A stretch of DNA of 64,000 nt from Rhizobiales bacterium Ga0077525 (GTDB taxonomy: Bacteria > Pseudomonadota > Alphaproteobacteria > Rhizobiales > Xanthobacteraceae), in contig LNDS01000036.1 of the NCBI GenBank assembly GCA_001464835.1, positions 62,001 through 126,000 on the forward strand, in the 5' to 3' direction. The position numbers and the translations under genes were made by a program. This document shows positions 27,239 to 35,701 of this stretch, piece after piece (the first letter of the stretch is position 1; each line of letters starts with the position of its first letter). The notes beneath the pieces are model-generated. The model was given only the letters and a program-made list of their open reading frames with translations, was not told the origin of the DNA and made no database searches.

Positions 27239-29302
27239 TTAAGCGCTGGCCTTCGCCAGCGCCGCGGCAAGATCGCTTTGCGCAAACGGTTTCGACAGGC
27301 GGGGCACATCTGCATTGGCGCCGGGCGGCAAATCGGCATAGCCGGTCGCCAGGATCACCCGCAATTCCGGCCAGCGCGCCTGCGCTTCCTTGATCAACTG
27401 AGCGCCGGTCATGTGCGGCATCGCGTGATCGGTCACCATCAGGTCGAATTTTGCCTTGCCCAGTTCCTCGAGCGCGCGCTTGGCGGACGACGCCTCGATG
27501 ACCGCATGGCCGAGGTCTTCAAGCATGTCGACGATGTTCATCAAGATCAGCGGATCGTCGTCGACAGCGAGAATGGTGAGCGGCGTCGAGTCCTGATTTT
27601 CCGATGCGACAACCGGCGCCGGCGCCACCGCCTCCGCGACGGCCGGTCCAGCGGACGGCAGCCATATTTCGGCGGTCGTGCCCACGCCGGTGAGGCTTTT
27701 GAGGATCAGACGGCCGCCCGATTGCTCGGCAAGCCCCTGCACCATCGACAGGCCGAGACCGGTGCCCTTGCCGACGCCCTTGGTGGTGAAGAAGGGTTCG
27801 GTGGCGCGCTTGAGCGTCGCCTCGTCCATGCCTTCGCCGGCATCGATCACGGAAAGGACGACATAGTGGCCCGGCGACAGCACGCTGTCGTATTCGACGA
27901 CGGCCTCGTGCGCCTGGATGACGAGCGGGCCCTGGCCGTGCATGGCGTCGCGCGCATTGACGGCGAGATTGAGCAGGGCCGCTTCCATCTGGTTGGGATC
28001 GATCTCAACCTGCGACAGGTTGCTGTCGATCTTTATATCGACGGTAATGGTCGGGCCGAGCGCCCGCTCCAGCAACTCCGCCATGCCGCCGACCAGCCGG
28101 CCGAGATCGGTGCGCTGGGGCTTGAGATCCTGCTTGCGGGCAAAGGCCAGCATGCGTTCGGTCAGCGACTTGCCGCGCCGCGCGCCCTCGGCCGCATTGT
28201 CGATGAGCCGCAATGTCGTTGGATCGTCCGGCAATCGCTTGCGCAACAATTCGAGGCTGCCGAGAACGGCCATCAGGAGATTGTTGAAGTCATGCGCGAT
28301 GCCGCCGGTGAGATTGCCGATGGCCTCCAGCTTGACCGCCTGCTGCAACGCCTCCTCGGCGCGCACGCGCGCGGTGATTTCGACAGCCTCGGGCACCAGC
28401 GCGACCACCTTGCCGATTTCATCCAACGCCGGCCGCATCGAGAATTCATAGATGCGGTCGCCGGTCGGCAGATGCAGCGGCATGGCGATCTTGATGCTTT
28501 CGCCGGAGGCGACGCGGGCAATGCCGTCGCGGATTTTCTCCGGCATGCCGGGCGTGCCGGAAAACCACGGCGTGTCGGCGAAATCCTTGCCGACGACGTC
28601 TTCCAGCCGGCGCTTGATGCTGGCGAGTGCGGTGGTGTTGACATAAACGATCTTGCCGTCGGTCGTCAGCAATCCCTGACTCAGATAGGACGTCTCGAAC
28701 ACGGTGCGGATGGTCTTTTCGCTGCGCTGCAACGCCGCGGTACGCTCGATCACCGCTTCGTCCAGCGCTTCGCGAAAACGCTGCGCCTCGTTGCGGATCT
28801 CGCGCTCCATCAAAACCTTCGCCGTGCTTTCGACGACGATGGCGATAACGCCGATCGGCTGACCGTTCTCGCCGATCACCGGCGAGTAGTCGAGATTCAT
28901 CCACACCTGCTCCGGCGCGCCGGACCGGTGCAGCGTCAGTTCCTGGTCGGTGTAGGACAGCGTGCCGCCGGCCAAGCCGACCTTCATCACGTTGTCGTTG
29001 AAGTCGGCGACCTCGGGCCAGCCCTCGCGCACCGCCGAGCCGAGCAGCCGGGGATGACGGCCGCCGGCGAAAACGGAATAGGCGTCGTTGTAGATCATCG
29101 TGCCCTGCTCGCCCCACAAAGTGACGATCGGCACCGGCGAGCGCAGAATCAAACCGACGGTGGTCTTGATCGAGGTCGGCCAGTTTTCGATGGGGCCGAG
29201 CGGTGTTTGTGTCCAGTCGAAGGCCGCAATGATCGTGCCGAGTTGCCCACCGCCCACGAGGAAAGCCGTTTCGGGATTCTCCCGCGACGCATCGACCGCC
29301 AT
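27239..29302 (-). CDS. Hybrid sensor histidine kinase with PAS domains and C-terminal receiver
   Basis: 687 residues from the ATG at MAVDASREN. Two PAS-like domains: about 40-170 (WTQTPLGPIENWP, YNDAYSVFAGGRHP, QVWMNLDYSPVIGENG) and about 200-320 (GLLTTDGKIVYVN). Then the HisKA-type H-box GGIAHDFNNLL, the HATPase (NLAVNARDAM, DAGEGMD, GKGTGLGLSMV) and a receiver with the Asp in MVTDHAMPHMTG and the Lys in RLSKPFA. There are no membrane segments, so it is a cytosolic sensor. The HDFNNLL box matches the HWE/NtrB-like hybrid kinases common in soil Alphaproteobacteria. No partner regulator is adjacent. Confidence 0.92.
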   Translation of the reverse strand: MAVDASRENPETAFLVGGGQLGTIIAAFDWTQTPLGPIENWPTSIKTTVGLILRSPVPIVTLWGEQGTMIYNDAYSVFAGGRHPRLLGSAVREGWPEVADFNDNVMKVGLAGGTLSYTDQELTLHRSGAPEQVWMNLDYSPVIGENGQPIGVIAIVVESTAKVLMEREIRNEAQRFREALDEAVIERTAALQRSEKTIRTVFETSYLSQGLLTTDGKIVYVNTTALASIKRRLEDVVGKDFADTPWFSGTPGMPEKIRDGIARVASGESIKIAMPLHLPTGDRIYEFSMRPALDEIGKVVALVPEAVEITARVRAEEALQQAVKLEAIGNLTGGIAHDFNNLLMAVLGSLELLRKRLPDDPTTLRLIDNAAEGARRGKSLTERMLAFARKQDLKPQRTDLGRLVGGMAELLERALGPTITVDIKIDSNLSQVEIDPNQMEAALLNLAVNARDAMHGQGPLVIQAHEAVVEYDSVLSPGHYVVLSVIDAGEGMDEATLKRATEPFFTTKGVGKGTGLGLSMVQGLAEQSGGRLILKSLTGVGTTAEIWLPSAGPAVAEAVAPAPVVASENQDSTPLTILAVDDDPLILMNIVDMLEDLGHAVIEASSAKRALEELGKAKFDLMVTDHAMPHMTGAQLIKEAQARWPELRVILATGYADLPPGANADVPRLSKPFAQSDLAAALAKASA

Positions 29303-29415
29303 TTCTGAACAACCCCGCATGGACGGCAGGTTAGCCTTGGGGACCGTCCGCCTCAACGCCGCGCCCCTGCTTCACGACTACGCAGGCCGCGAAAAGTTCC
29401 ATCGACTGAAACGCT

Positions 29416-29862
29416 CTACTGCTCGCGTTTGCGAAACACGACGAAGTGCGATAGCGAGAAATTAATGACGAAGCTGACTAGGATCGAGATCAGCTTGGCC
29501 GCCACCAACGGCAGGAAATAAGACAATACGAACAAAGTCGCGGTCGCGCAGACCATGCCGGCAATGCCGGACGCGGCGAAGGTCGCATAATCGCGCCAGC
29601 GCAAAATCCGGCCCGACTCCGGGCCGAAGGTGATGAACGTGTTCATCCCGTAGGAAAACGACACCGCCACCAGCCAGGCCAGCACATTGGCCGGCACCAG
29701 CGGCCAGCGCAGCAGTTCCGCTACCGTCCAGAACACGCTGAAATCGATCGCGGTATTGACCACCCCGACCATGGCGAAACTGACCGCCTTGAGCGCGATG
29801 GCGCGCTCGTGCCAGGCCACGTTCAGACGAGCGACGATATTTTTCAGGGGTGCCGGTATCAT
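29416..29862 (-). CDS. GtrA family membrane protein
   Basis: 148 residues with four membrane helices. FAMVGVVNTAIDFSVFW in helix 1 and AWLVAVSFSYGMNTFITF in helix 2 are the GtrA signatures, and the C-terminal SFVINFSLSHFVVFRK is typical. GtrA proteins are thought to flip polyprenyl-phosphate-linked sugars across the inner membrane. It is divergent from a GT2 gene of the kind that makes such donors, so the three genes 29416-31899 probably serve one glycosylation pathway. Confidence 0.9.
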   Translation of the reverse strand: MIPAPLKNIVARLNVAWHERAIALKAVSFAMVGVVNTAIDFSVFWTVAELLRWPLVPANVLAWLVAVSFSYGMNTFITFGPESGRILRWRDYATFAASGIAGMVCATATLFVLSYFLPLVAAKLISILVSFVINFSLSHFVVFRKREQ

Positions 29863-30000
29863 CGCCGCTCCATAGCACTATGTCGCCGCGTGGTCCTATC
29901 CGAAAACGGCCCTTCCCCCGGGCGCGACAGCGGCGGCGCCATGCGGTATAGATCGCGGCTCCGCCAGGAACCTTTGCCAGAGTGAATTAGGTTGACGAAA

Positions 30001-31044
30001 ATGCCGGCTAAAATCACGAAATCGGCGTCCCGGACAGGCAAAAGCCGCCCCGCCGATGGGCTGTCCATCGTCGTGCCGGTTTTCAACGAGGCCAAGGGCC
30101 TGCCCAGCCTGCATGAACGCATCGCCGAAGTCGCGCGCTTCCTGAAGACCAAGCGCAACCTCACAGTCGAGGTCGTATATGTCGATGACGGCAGCAAGGA
30201 CTTGACCAGCCAGACCGCCAACGCGCTGCCGGCGCTCCCGCTCGACGTGCAGGTGATTACCCTTTCGCGCAATTTCGGCAAGGAAGCAGCCCTGCTCGCC
30301 GGTCTCGACCATGCCCGGCTCGGCGCCATATTGTTCATGGACGGCGACGGCCAGCATCCACCGAGCCTGATCGAGACATTGGTGTCGCGCTGGCAGGACG
30401 ACGGCTACGACGTCGTCTACACCGCCAAAGCACACCGCGAGAACGAACCGTGGCTGCGCCGGACGATGGTGCACTGGTTCTATTGGCTGCTGAACTGGCG
30501 CGCGCGCCTGAAAATTCCGGAAGACGCCGGCGACTTCCGCCTGCTGTCGCCGCGCGCCGCCGATGCCTTGCGGCAGATGCCGGAGCGCAATCGCTTCTTC
30601 AAGGGCCTGTCGAGCTGGATCGGCTTTCGCCAGGTGCGCGTCAATTACGAGCCGGCTGAGCGCGAGCACGGCATGAGCACCTGGAACATCTGGGCGCTGA
30701 TCGGCCTGTCGATCGAGGCGCTGACCTCGTTCTCGGTGGCGCCTTTGCGCGTCGCCAGCCTGCTTGGCGTCGTCATGGCGGCGACGGCGCTGCTGTTCGG
30801 CGCGTACATCGTCATCGAGACCGTATTGTTCGGCGAAGACGTGCCCGGCTATCCGTCGCTCGTCGTCGGCTTGATGGTGCTCGGCGGTGTGCAACTGATG
30901 ATGATCGGCGTGCTCGGCGAATATATCGGCAAGCTGTTGTCCGAAATCAAAGGCCGCCCGGTCTATTTCGTCGCCGACCATACGATCAAGACCAGCGGCG
31001 AGCCGGCCAAGGTGCGAACTGCGCCGGCGCGCACAGCGGAGTGA
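30001..31044 (+). CDS. Family 2 glycosyltransferase, polyprenyl-phosphate sugar synthase type (GtrB/ArnC/DPM1-like)
   Basis: 347 residues. N-terminal GT-A domain with SIVVPVFNEAKGLPSL, the nucleotide/metal motifs YVDDGSKDLT and FMDGDGQHPP, and the EDAGDFRLLS acceptor loop. Two C-terminal membrane helices (SLLGVVMAATALLFGAYIV and VVGLMVLGGVQLMMIGVLGE). It transfers a sugar from a nucleotide donor to undecaprenyl phosphate on the cytoplasmic face. A TTG three codons upstream is an alternative start. It is followed 24 bases later by a YdjC-type deacetylase gene, which suggests the sugar carries an acyl group. Confidence 0.92.
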   Translation: MPAKITKSASRTGKSRPADGLSIVVPVFNEAKGLPSLHERIAEVARFLKTKRNLTVEVVYVDDGSKDLTSQTANALPALPLDVQVITLSRNFGKEAALLAGLDHARLGAILFMDGDGQHPPSLIETLVSRWQDDGYDVVYTAKAHRENEPWLRRTMVHWFYWLLNWRARLKIPEDAGDFRLLSPRAADALRQMPERNRFFKGLSSWIGFRQVRVNYEPAEREHGMSTWNIWALIGLSIEALTSFSVAPLRVASLLGVVMAATALLFGAYIVIETVLFGEDVPGYPSLVVGLMVLGGVQLMMIGVLGEYIGKLLSEIKGRPVYFVADHTIKTSGEPAKVRTAPARTAE

Positions 31045-31068
31045 ATTGAGATTCGCAAACCCAAGACT

Positions 31069-31899
31069 TTGCCGATCCGCCGCCTCTGGCTTTGTGCCGA
31101 CGATTACGGCATGGCGCCCGGCGTCAACGACGCTATCCGGCAGTTGATCGCCAAACGGCGCATCAACGCCACCTCGGTGATGATGCCGGCCGCCTATCTC
31201 GGTACTGGCGAGGCGCAAGCTCTGGCAGCGCTCAATGACGATGAGCCGCGCGCCGCGATCGGCCTGCACGTCACGATGACCGCGCCGTTTGCGCCAATGA
31301 GCGGCGGCTTTGCGCCGCTGCGCGACGGCGCTTTTCTGCCGATCAATGAGATGATGAAACTGGCGGTGACGCGGCGGCTGTCCGAAGCGCCGCTGGTCGC
31401 CGAGATTACCGCGCAGTTGCGCGCTTTCATCGACATGTTCGGCCGCGCGCCGGATTTTCTCGACGGCCACCAGCACGTTCACCTGCTGCCGCAGGTGCGC
31501 AACGCCTTCCTGAAAGTGGCGAGCGAAATGGCGCCGAACGCCTGGGTGCGGCAATGTGGCCGGGCCCGCGCCGGGCGCATGGTGCATGACCGCAAGTCGC
31601 TGGTGCTCGACGTTTTGAGCCTCGGCTTCAAAAGCCAGGCGGCGCGGCACGGCCTGGCCACCAATCCGGCCTTCGCCGGCGCCTATGCGTTCACGTCCAA
31701 GGCCCGGTTTGCAAAGCTGTTTCCGCGCTTTCTCAACGGATTGCCGGATGGCGGCCTGATCATGTGTCATCCGGGCTTCGTCGATGCCGAACTAATCGCG
31801 GTGGATTCGCTGACGGCCTTGCGCGAGCATGAATTCGCCTTTTTCAATTCGGATGCTTATTTGGGCGTATTGGCCGAGCACAATGTCGCGCTGGCCTGA
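31069..31899 (+). CDS. ChbG/YdjC family carbohydrate deacetylase (NaxD-like candidate)
   Basis: 276 residues. Metal-dependent deacetylase: DD pair in LCADDYGMAPGVN, and His ligands in GLHVTMTAPF and FLDGHQHVHLLP; a late MCHPGF motif completes the site. It starts with TTG, because the DDYG motif lies only 10 residues in and no ATG or GTG is in frame before it. Coupled to the GT2 gene. In Francisella and Bordetella, NaxD of this family deacetylates undecaprenyl-phosphate-N-acetylhexosamine for lipid A decoration. The hopanoid-linked or chitooligosaccharide-type members are alternatives. Confidence 0.87.
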   Translation: MPIRRLWLCADDYGMAPGVNDAIRQLIAKRRINATSVMMPAAYLGTGEAQALAALNDDEPRAAIGLHVTMTAPFAPMSGGFAPLRDGAFLPINEMMKLAVTRRLSEAPLVAEITAQLRAFIDMFGRAPDFLDGHQHVHLLPQVRNAFLKVASEMAPNAWVRQCGRARAGRMVHDRKSLVLDVLSLGFKSQAARHGLATNPAFAGAYAFTSKARFAKLFPRFLNGLPDGGLIMCHPGFVDAELIAVDSLTALREHEFAFFNSDAYLGVLAEHNVALA

Positions 31900-31981
31900 G
31901 GCCACTGGCGAAAGCTTTGGCGCTTCCTAGATAAAGTTCTGCACGCTGTTTCGACATGCTGTTGCAACGGGAGGATACGAG

Positions 31982-32680
31982 ATGACGCCGCAAGAACGCC
32001 AATTGGTGACCGATCTGTTCGACCGCCTGGCGCGGCTGGAAACCTCGCCACGCGATGCCGAGGCCGAGCGCGCGATTGCCGATGGCAACCGCCGCGCCCC
32101 GCACGCGCTCTATGCGCTGGTGCAGACGGTGCTGGTGCAGGACGAAGCGCTCAAGCGCGCCGACGCCCGCATCCGCGAACTTGGCGGCGAAGACGACCAG
32201 CCGCAAGGCGGCGGTTTTCTCGAAACCATGCGCAACGCCGTGACCGGTCGCGGCTCGGTGCCGAGCGTCCGCGCCAGCCAGCCCGACAGCCGCTGGAACA
32301 CCGGCGCAGCTTTGCAGCAAGGCGCGCAGCCGGCCCAAGCGCAAGGTCCTGCGCCCGGCACCGGCGGCGGATCGTTTCTCGGCACCGCCGCGGCAACCGC
32401 AGCCGGCGTGATCGGCGGTTCGCTGCTGTTCAATTCCATCGGCGGTCTGTTCGGCGGCGGCCAGCACAGCGGCAGCGCCTTCGGCAATACGCGCGACAAC
32501 GAGCCGTCCGGTTCACCGTGGGACAACAATGCGTCCGGCGGCGACCTGTCGCGCGATGCCGGCTTGAATGATGTCGGCGACAATCGCAGCGCCGGCCTAT
32601 TCGACAGCGATGCGTCCGATTCAGGCGGCGACTTTGGCGGCGGTGATTTCGGCGGCGGCGATGGCGGTGGTGGCGACTAA
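31982..32680 (+). CDS. DUF2076 family protein
   Basis: 232 residues. An N-terminal helical region typical of DUF2076 (MTPQERQLVTDLFDRLARLE, AHALYALVQTVLVQDEALK seen as PHALYALVQTVLVQDEAL), then a linker rich in Gln, Ala and Gly, a single hydrophobic segment GTAAATAAGVIGGSLLFNSI and an acidic glycine-rich tail with repeated DFGGGDFGGGD units. Preceded by a gggagg ribosome site. The family is annotated as periplasmic ligand-binding-like, but no signal peptide is seen. Function unknown. Confidence 0.85.
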   Translation: MTPQERQLVTDLFDRLARLETSPRDAEAERAIADGNRRAPHALYALVQTVLVQDEALKRADARIRELGGEDDQPQGGGFLETMRNAVTGRGSVPSVRASQPDSRWNTGAALQQGAQPAQAQGPAPGTGGGSFLGTAAATAAGVIGGSLLFNSIGGLFGGGQHSGSAFGNTRDNEPSGSPWDNNASGGDLSRDAGLNDVGDNRSAGLFDSDASDSGGDFGGGDFGGGDGGGGD

Positions 32681-32694
32681 GTTCGCACCGGGCG

Positions 32695-33471
32695 CTACAG
32701 CACCAAAACCTTAGCGCCGACCTTGACGCGGCCGTACAGATCGATGACGTCGGCATTGCGCATGCGGATGCATCCAGACGACACGTTCTGCCCGATGGTC
32801 CAGGGCTCGTTCGAGCCGTGGATGCGATAGAGTGTCGAACCGAGATACATTGCGCGCGCGCCAAGCGGATTGCTCGGGCCCCCGGCCACGAATTTCGGCA
32901 GATAAGGCTGGCGCTCGAGCATCTCTTTCGGCGGCACCCAGTCCGGCCATTCCTTCATCGACGAAATCGTGTGCATGCCCGACCAGGTAAAGCCAGGGCG
33001 GCCGACACCGATGCCGTAACGCAAGGCCCGGCCGCCGGGCTGCACCAGATACAAGAACTTGTTCGGCGTATCGATCACGATGGTGCCGGGCGTTTCCGGG
33101 CCGTGATAGATCACCTCCTGGCGCAGGAAAATCGGATCGATTGGATAGCCGTCCGCCAACGGATCGACCATCGGGCCGGTGTTGGCATAAAGCGGCTGCG
33201 GGCTCGGCTGCGGCTCGCCATAAAAATTCTGCGGCGGCGCTACGTATTGCGGTTTGCGGCCGTTGTCGCCGAACAAGGCTTCGATGAAGCCGCCACCCAA
33301 ATTCGTCTGCATGCGCTGGGGCTGCGCAACGACCACCATTGGCGGCGTCATCGATTGCGCCATGGCTGGAGCCGCCAACAAGCCCGCCATAGCCGTGCCG
33401 GCGAGCAGGCTCGCGGCGGTGCCGATGAGAATTGAACGCTGCATCACGCTACTCACAAATTTTCGTCGCAT
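32695..33471 (-). CDS. L,D-transpeptidase (YkuD domain), secreted
   Basis: 258 residues from MRRKFVSSV; a second ATG nine codons later would also preserve the signal peptide (ILIGTAASLLAGTAMAG, cleavage after AMA). The C-terminal YkuD domain runs from about 130 (GTIVIDTPNKFLYLV) to the catalytic motif IHGSNEP...SSGCIRMRNADVIDLY, which contains the essential His, Ser-Gly and Cys. It forms 3-3 cross-links in peptidoglycan or attaches lipoproteins or beta-barrel proteins to it. The proline-rich stretch before the domain is probably a flexible linker. Confidence 0.93.
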   Translation of the reverse strand: MRRKFVSSVMQRSILIGTAASLLAGTAMAGLLAAPAMAQSMTPPMVVVAQPQRMQTNLGGGFIEALFGDNGRKPQYVAPPQNFYGEPQPSPQPLYANTGPMVDPLADGYPIDPIFLRQEVIYHGPETPGTIVIDTPNKFLYLVQPGGRALRYGIGVGRPGFTWSGMHTISSMKEWPDWVPPKEMLERQPYLPKFVAGGPSNPLGARAMYLGSTLYRIHGSNEPWTIGQNVSSGCIRMRNADVIDLYGRVKVGAKVLVL

Positions 33472-33578
33472 GAGCAGTACAGAGGCAAACACACACCGAT
33501 TGGTAAACCATGCGCGGCCCTGGGCCGCATTGCGGCCCGGGCACCGCTGCTTCGTCGGCTTAGCGTTTATTTTGCGTA

Positions 33579-33627
33579 AAGCGCGGCGCATCGTGGTTAA
33601 TGCCGTCTTGCGCCGCGCTTGTTTTTT
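33579..33627 (+). terminator. Strong intrinsic-terminator-like hairpin before the CheZ-like gene
   Basis: A perfect 12-bp stem aagcgcggcgca / tgcgccgcgctt (33579-33590, 33609-33620) with an 18-base loop, followed by gtttttt on the plus strand. No plus-strand gene ends here: the gene to the left is transcribed leftward. It may terminate a small RNA starting between about 33472 and 33560 (which contains another hairpin, gcggcc-ctg-ggccgc) or attenuate the CheZ-like gene. Confidence 0.55.
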
Positions 33628-33710
33628 ACGAGCGCGGCGGCTGACCGCAACCCAGCGTTAATGTGCGACGCGATAAAACTCTGGTGGGAACTGCGAAAAG
33701 GGACGGTCGC

Positions 33711-34319
33711 GTGCAACGCAAGGTTTTCCGCATCGAGCAGATGATGACGGGCAAGAGGCCGGCAGCGCAGGCCCAGCCTTATGCTCATCCTCATGCCCGT
33801 GACGATGCTCCGCATGTGAAAGCGGAATTGGCGCTCATCCGCGACATGCTGGCCCGGCACAAGCGCGATCTCGGCGAACTGATCGGATGCGGCGGCGAGC
33901 GCCGCATGACGCGCGCGAGTGATGAACTCGACGCGGCGATCGACGGCATGGAAAAGGCAACGCAGAAAATCTTGAAGTCGGTCGAAGTCATCGACGACAG
34001 CGCCAAGGCTCTCGCCGCGTCGCTCAAGGATGACTACAAGCGCGGCCTGGCGCAGGACATTCAGGACAATGTTGTGCGCATCTACGAGTCGTGCAATTTC
34101 CAGGACATTGCCGGCCAACGCATCGCCAAGGCGATGACGACGCTCACGGCAATCGAGGATCAGGTGTCGGACATGCTGACGCGCTGCAACGGCATCGCAG
34201 CGGCGAAGCCGCTACCGCGCGCGGGCGTGCAGGATGAACGCGGCCTTCTCAATGGGCCGAAGCTCGCCGGCGACACCGGCCACGCCAGCCAGCGCGACAT
34301 CGACAAGATGTTCGGCTGA
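33711..34319 (+). CDS. CheZ-like protein phosphatase candidate
   Basis: 202 residues from a GTG eight bases after aaaggga; a GTG 16 codons earlier is possible. Almost entirely helical, like CheZ: a long helical hairpin (HVKAELALIRDMLARHKRD to ASDELDAAIDGMEKATQKIL) and the CNFQDIAGQRIAKAMTTL segment, which matches the CheZ catalytic helix (FQDLTGQ, with Asp and Gln). The C-terminal end SQRDIDKMFG, after a flexible linker, resembles the CheY-binding peptides of FliM (SQxEIDALL) and CheZ. It probably dephosphorylates a CheY-type regulator. No other chemotaxis gene is adjacent. Confidence 0.75.
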   Translation: MQRKVFRIEQMMTGKRPAAQAQPYAHPHARDDAPHVKAELALIRDMLARHKRDLGELIGCGGERRMTRASDELDAAIDGMEKATQKILKSVEVIDDSAKALAASLKDDYKRGLAQDIQDNVVRIYESCNFQDIAGQRIAKAMTTLTAIEDQVSDMLTRCNGIAAAKPLPRAGVQDERGLLNGPKLAGDTGHASQRDIDKMFG

Positions 34320-34334
34320 GCTGTCACGCGGAGG

Positions 34335-35552
34335 CTACGGCCTTCTGATCACGATAAAGCAGATCAAGCCGACGGCGGCGAAACTGCCGGCCAACGCCAG
34401 CGCCGCGAAGTCGGAGGCTTGATCGATCACGAAGGCCATGATCAAGGGCGCCGCCGCCTGCATCAGCAAAAACGGCGCCGCGAGCCGGCCCATCAGCCGG
34501 CCGTAACCCTGCGCGCCGAACAGCGCCAGCGGCACCGCGCCGCGCGTGATGGTGACGAGGCCGTTGGCGCCGCCGAACATCAAGGCGAACGCCGCCGCCA
34601 CCGGCACCGACACGCCGAGCACCGCCAGCATAACGAAAGCGCACAGCAAGGTGCCGAGCGCGAAGCGCACCACCCACAAAGGATGCAGATCCTTGCCGAA
34701 TGAAAATTCGATCAATCGCGCGCCGACCTGAGCCGGACCGAACAGCGCGCCGATCCACACCACGGTGCCGGCATCGATGCCGCTGCGCGAAAAGATCGCC
34801 AGGAGATGCGCCGACAGGCCGGACGGTACGAAGGCGTAAGCCGCAAAGGCCGACGCCACCAGAATGAACGGCAGTCCTTTCGACGGCAGCAGCCTGGCGG
34901 GCGCCGCTCCGACGTCGCCGGTTTTCGGCACGGCGATTTCGGCGCGACTGCGCGGCAGCACGAAGGCGTGTAGCGGGGCACAGACCAAGGCGAGCAGCGC
35001 GGCATAGACTAGATAAGTGCCGCGCCAGCCGACCGCCTCGATGAGGAAATGCGTCGCCGGCCAGCCGGCGGTCGAGGCAAAGCCGCCGGCGAGCGTCAGC
35101 GCCGTGATCGGCCTGCGCGCGGCGGCGCCGAAGATGCGGCCGAGCGTGCCGAAGGCGGCATCGTAAAGGCTCGCCGACAACGCCGCGCCGAGCACGATCC
35201 AGACCGCGAAATAGGCGGCCGGATGTTCGGCATAGCCGATGAGGATGAGGCCGAGCGCGCCGGTGAGCGAGCCCGCGGTCATGACGACGTGACCGCCGAA
35301 GCGATCGATCGAACGGCCGACAAAGGGCGCGATCAGGCCGGCGGTGAGCAGCGCCACCGAGAAGCCGGCCATGGACAAAGCCAGCGACCAGGAGCGCTCG
35401 GCCGCGATCAGCGGCACGATCAGCACCGGCGTGTAAAAAATGGAGCCCCACGCGATGATCTGCGTGACGCCGAGGACCGGCACTGCGCGCCAAGGTCCGT
35501 GGATGAATTCGCGGGGAGAAGGCATGAAGGCTTCTTGCGCCGGAAGCGGCAT
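34335..35552 (-). CDS. Major facilitator superfamily transporter
   Basis: 405 residues with 12 predicted membrane helices. It opens with GVTQIIAWGSIFYTPVL, and the first-half MFS signature is APFVGRSIDRFGGHVVMTAG. There is a cytoplasmic loop after helix 6 (FVLPRSRAEIAVPKTGD). The GVTQIIAWGS start is typical of a group of proteobacterial MFS proteins of unknown substrate. The first ATG follows an agagg ribosome site that lies inside the adjoining palindromic repeat; a second ATG nine codons later is also possible. Convergent with the CheZ-like gene. Confidence 0.87.
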   Translation of the reverse strand: MPLPAQEAFMPSPREFIHGPWRAVPVLGVTQIIAWGSIFYTPVLIVPLIAAERSWSLALSMAGFSVALLTAGLIAPFVGRSIDRFGGHVVMTAGSLTGALGLILIGYAEHPAAYFAVWIVLGAALSASLYDAAFGTLGRIFGAAARRPITALTLAGGFASTAGWPATHFLIEAVGWRGTYLVYAALLALVCAPLHAFVLPRSRAEIAVPKTGDVGAAPARLLPSKGLPFILVASAFAAYAFVPSGLSAHLLAIFSRSGIDAGTVVWIGALFGPAQVGARLIEFSFGKDLHPLWVVRFALGTLLCAFVMLAVLGVSVPVAAAFALMFGGANGLVTITRGAVPLALFGAQGYGRLMGRLAAPFLLMQAAAPLIMAFVIDQASDFAALALAGSFAAVGLICFIVIRRP

Positions 35553-35554
35553 CT

Positions 35555-35687
35555 CCTCTCCCCCCTTGCGGGGAGAGGGGTGGGGTGAGGGGCCGCTACA
35601 GATAGCACACAGAATCGCGGCGAGGCCCCCTCACCCGGCCTCCGCGTTGCACGCGAAAGCCGACCTCTCCCCGCACGCGGGGAGAAG
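35555..35687. repeat. Composite hairpin repeat (cctctcccc family)
   Basis: The first hairpin cctctcccc/ggggagagg (35555-35578) and the second ctctccccg/cggggag (about 35666-35685) flank a longer inverted pair ggggtgaggggccgc / gcggcgaggccccctcacc. The layout is the same as the element at 17013-17123 (two self-complementary heads that are inverted copies of each other) but the sequence differs. It lies between the MFS and lipoprotein genes. Confidence 0.75.
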
Positions 35688-35701
35688 AAAGAAAGAAGCT
35701 A

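Noticed and set aside
29896..31770. 624-codon minus-strand frame over the GT2 and YdjC genes
   Set aside because: His/Gln/Arg-rich shadow of genes with intact catalytic motifs on the plus strand.
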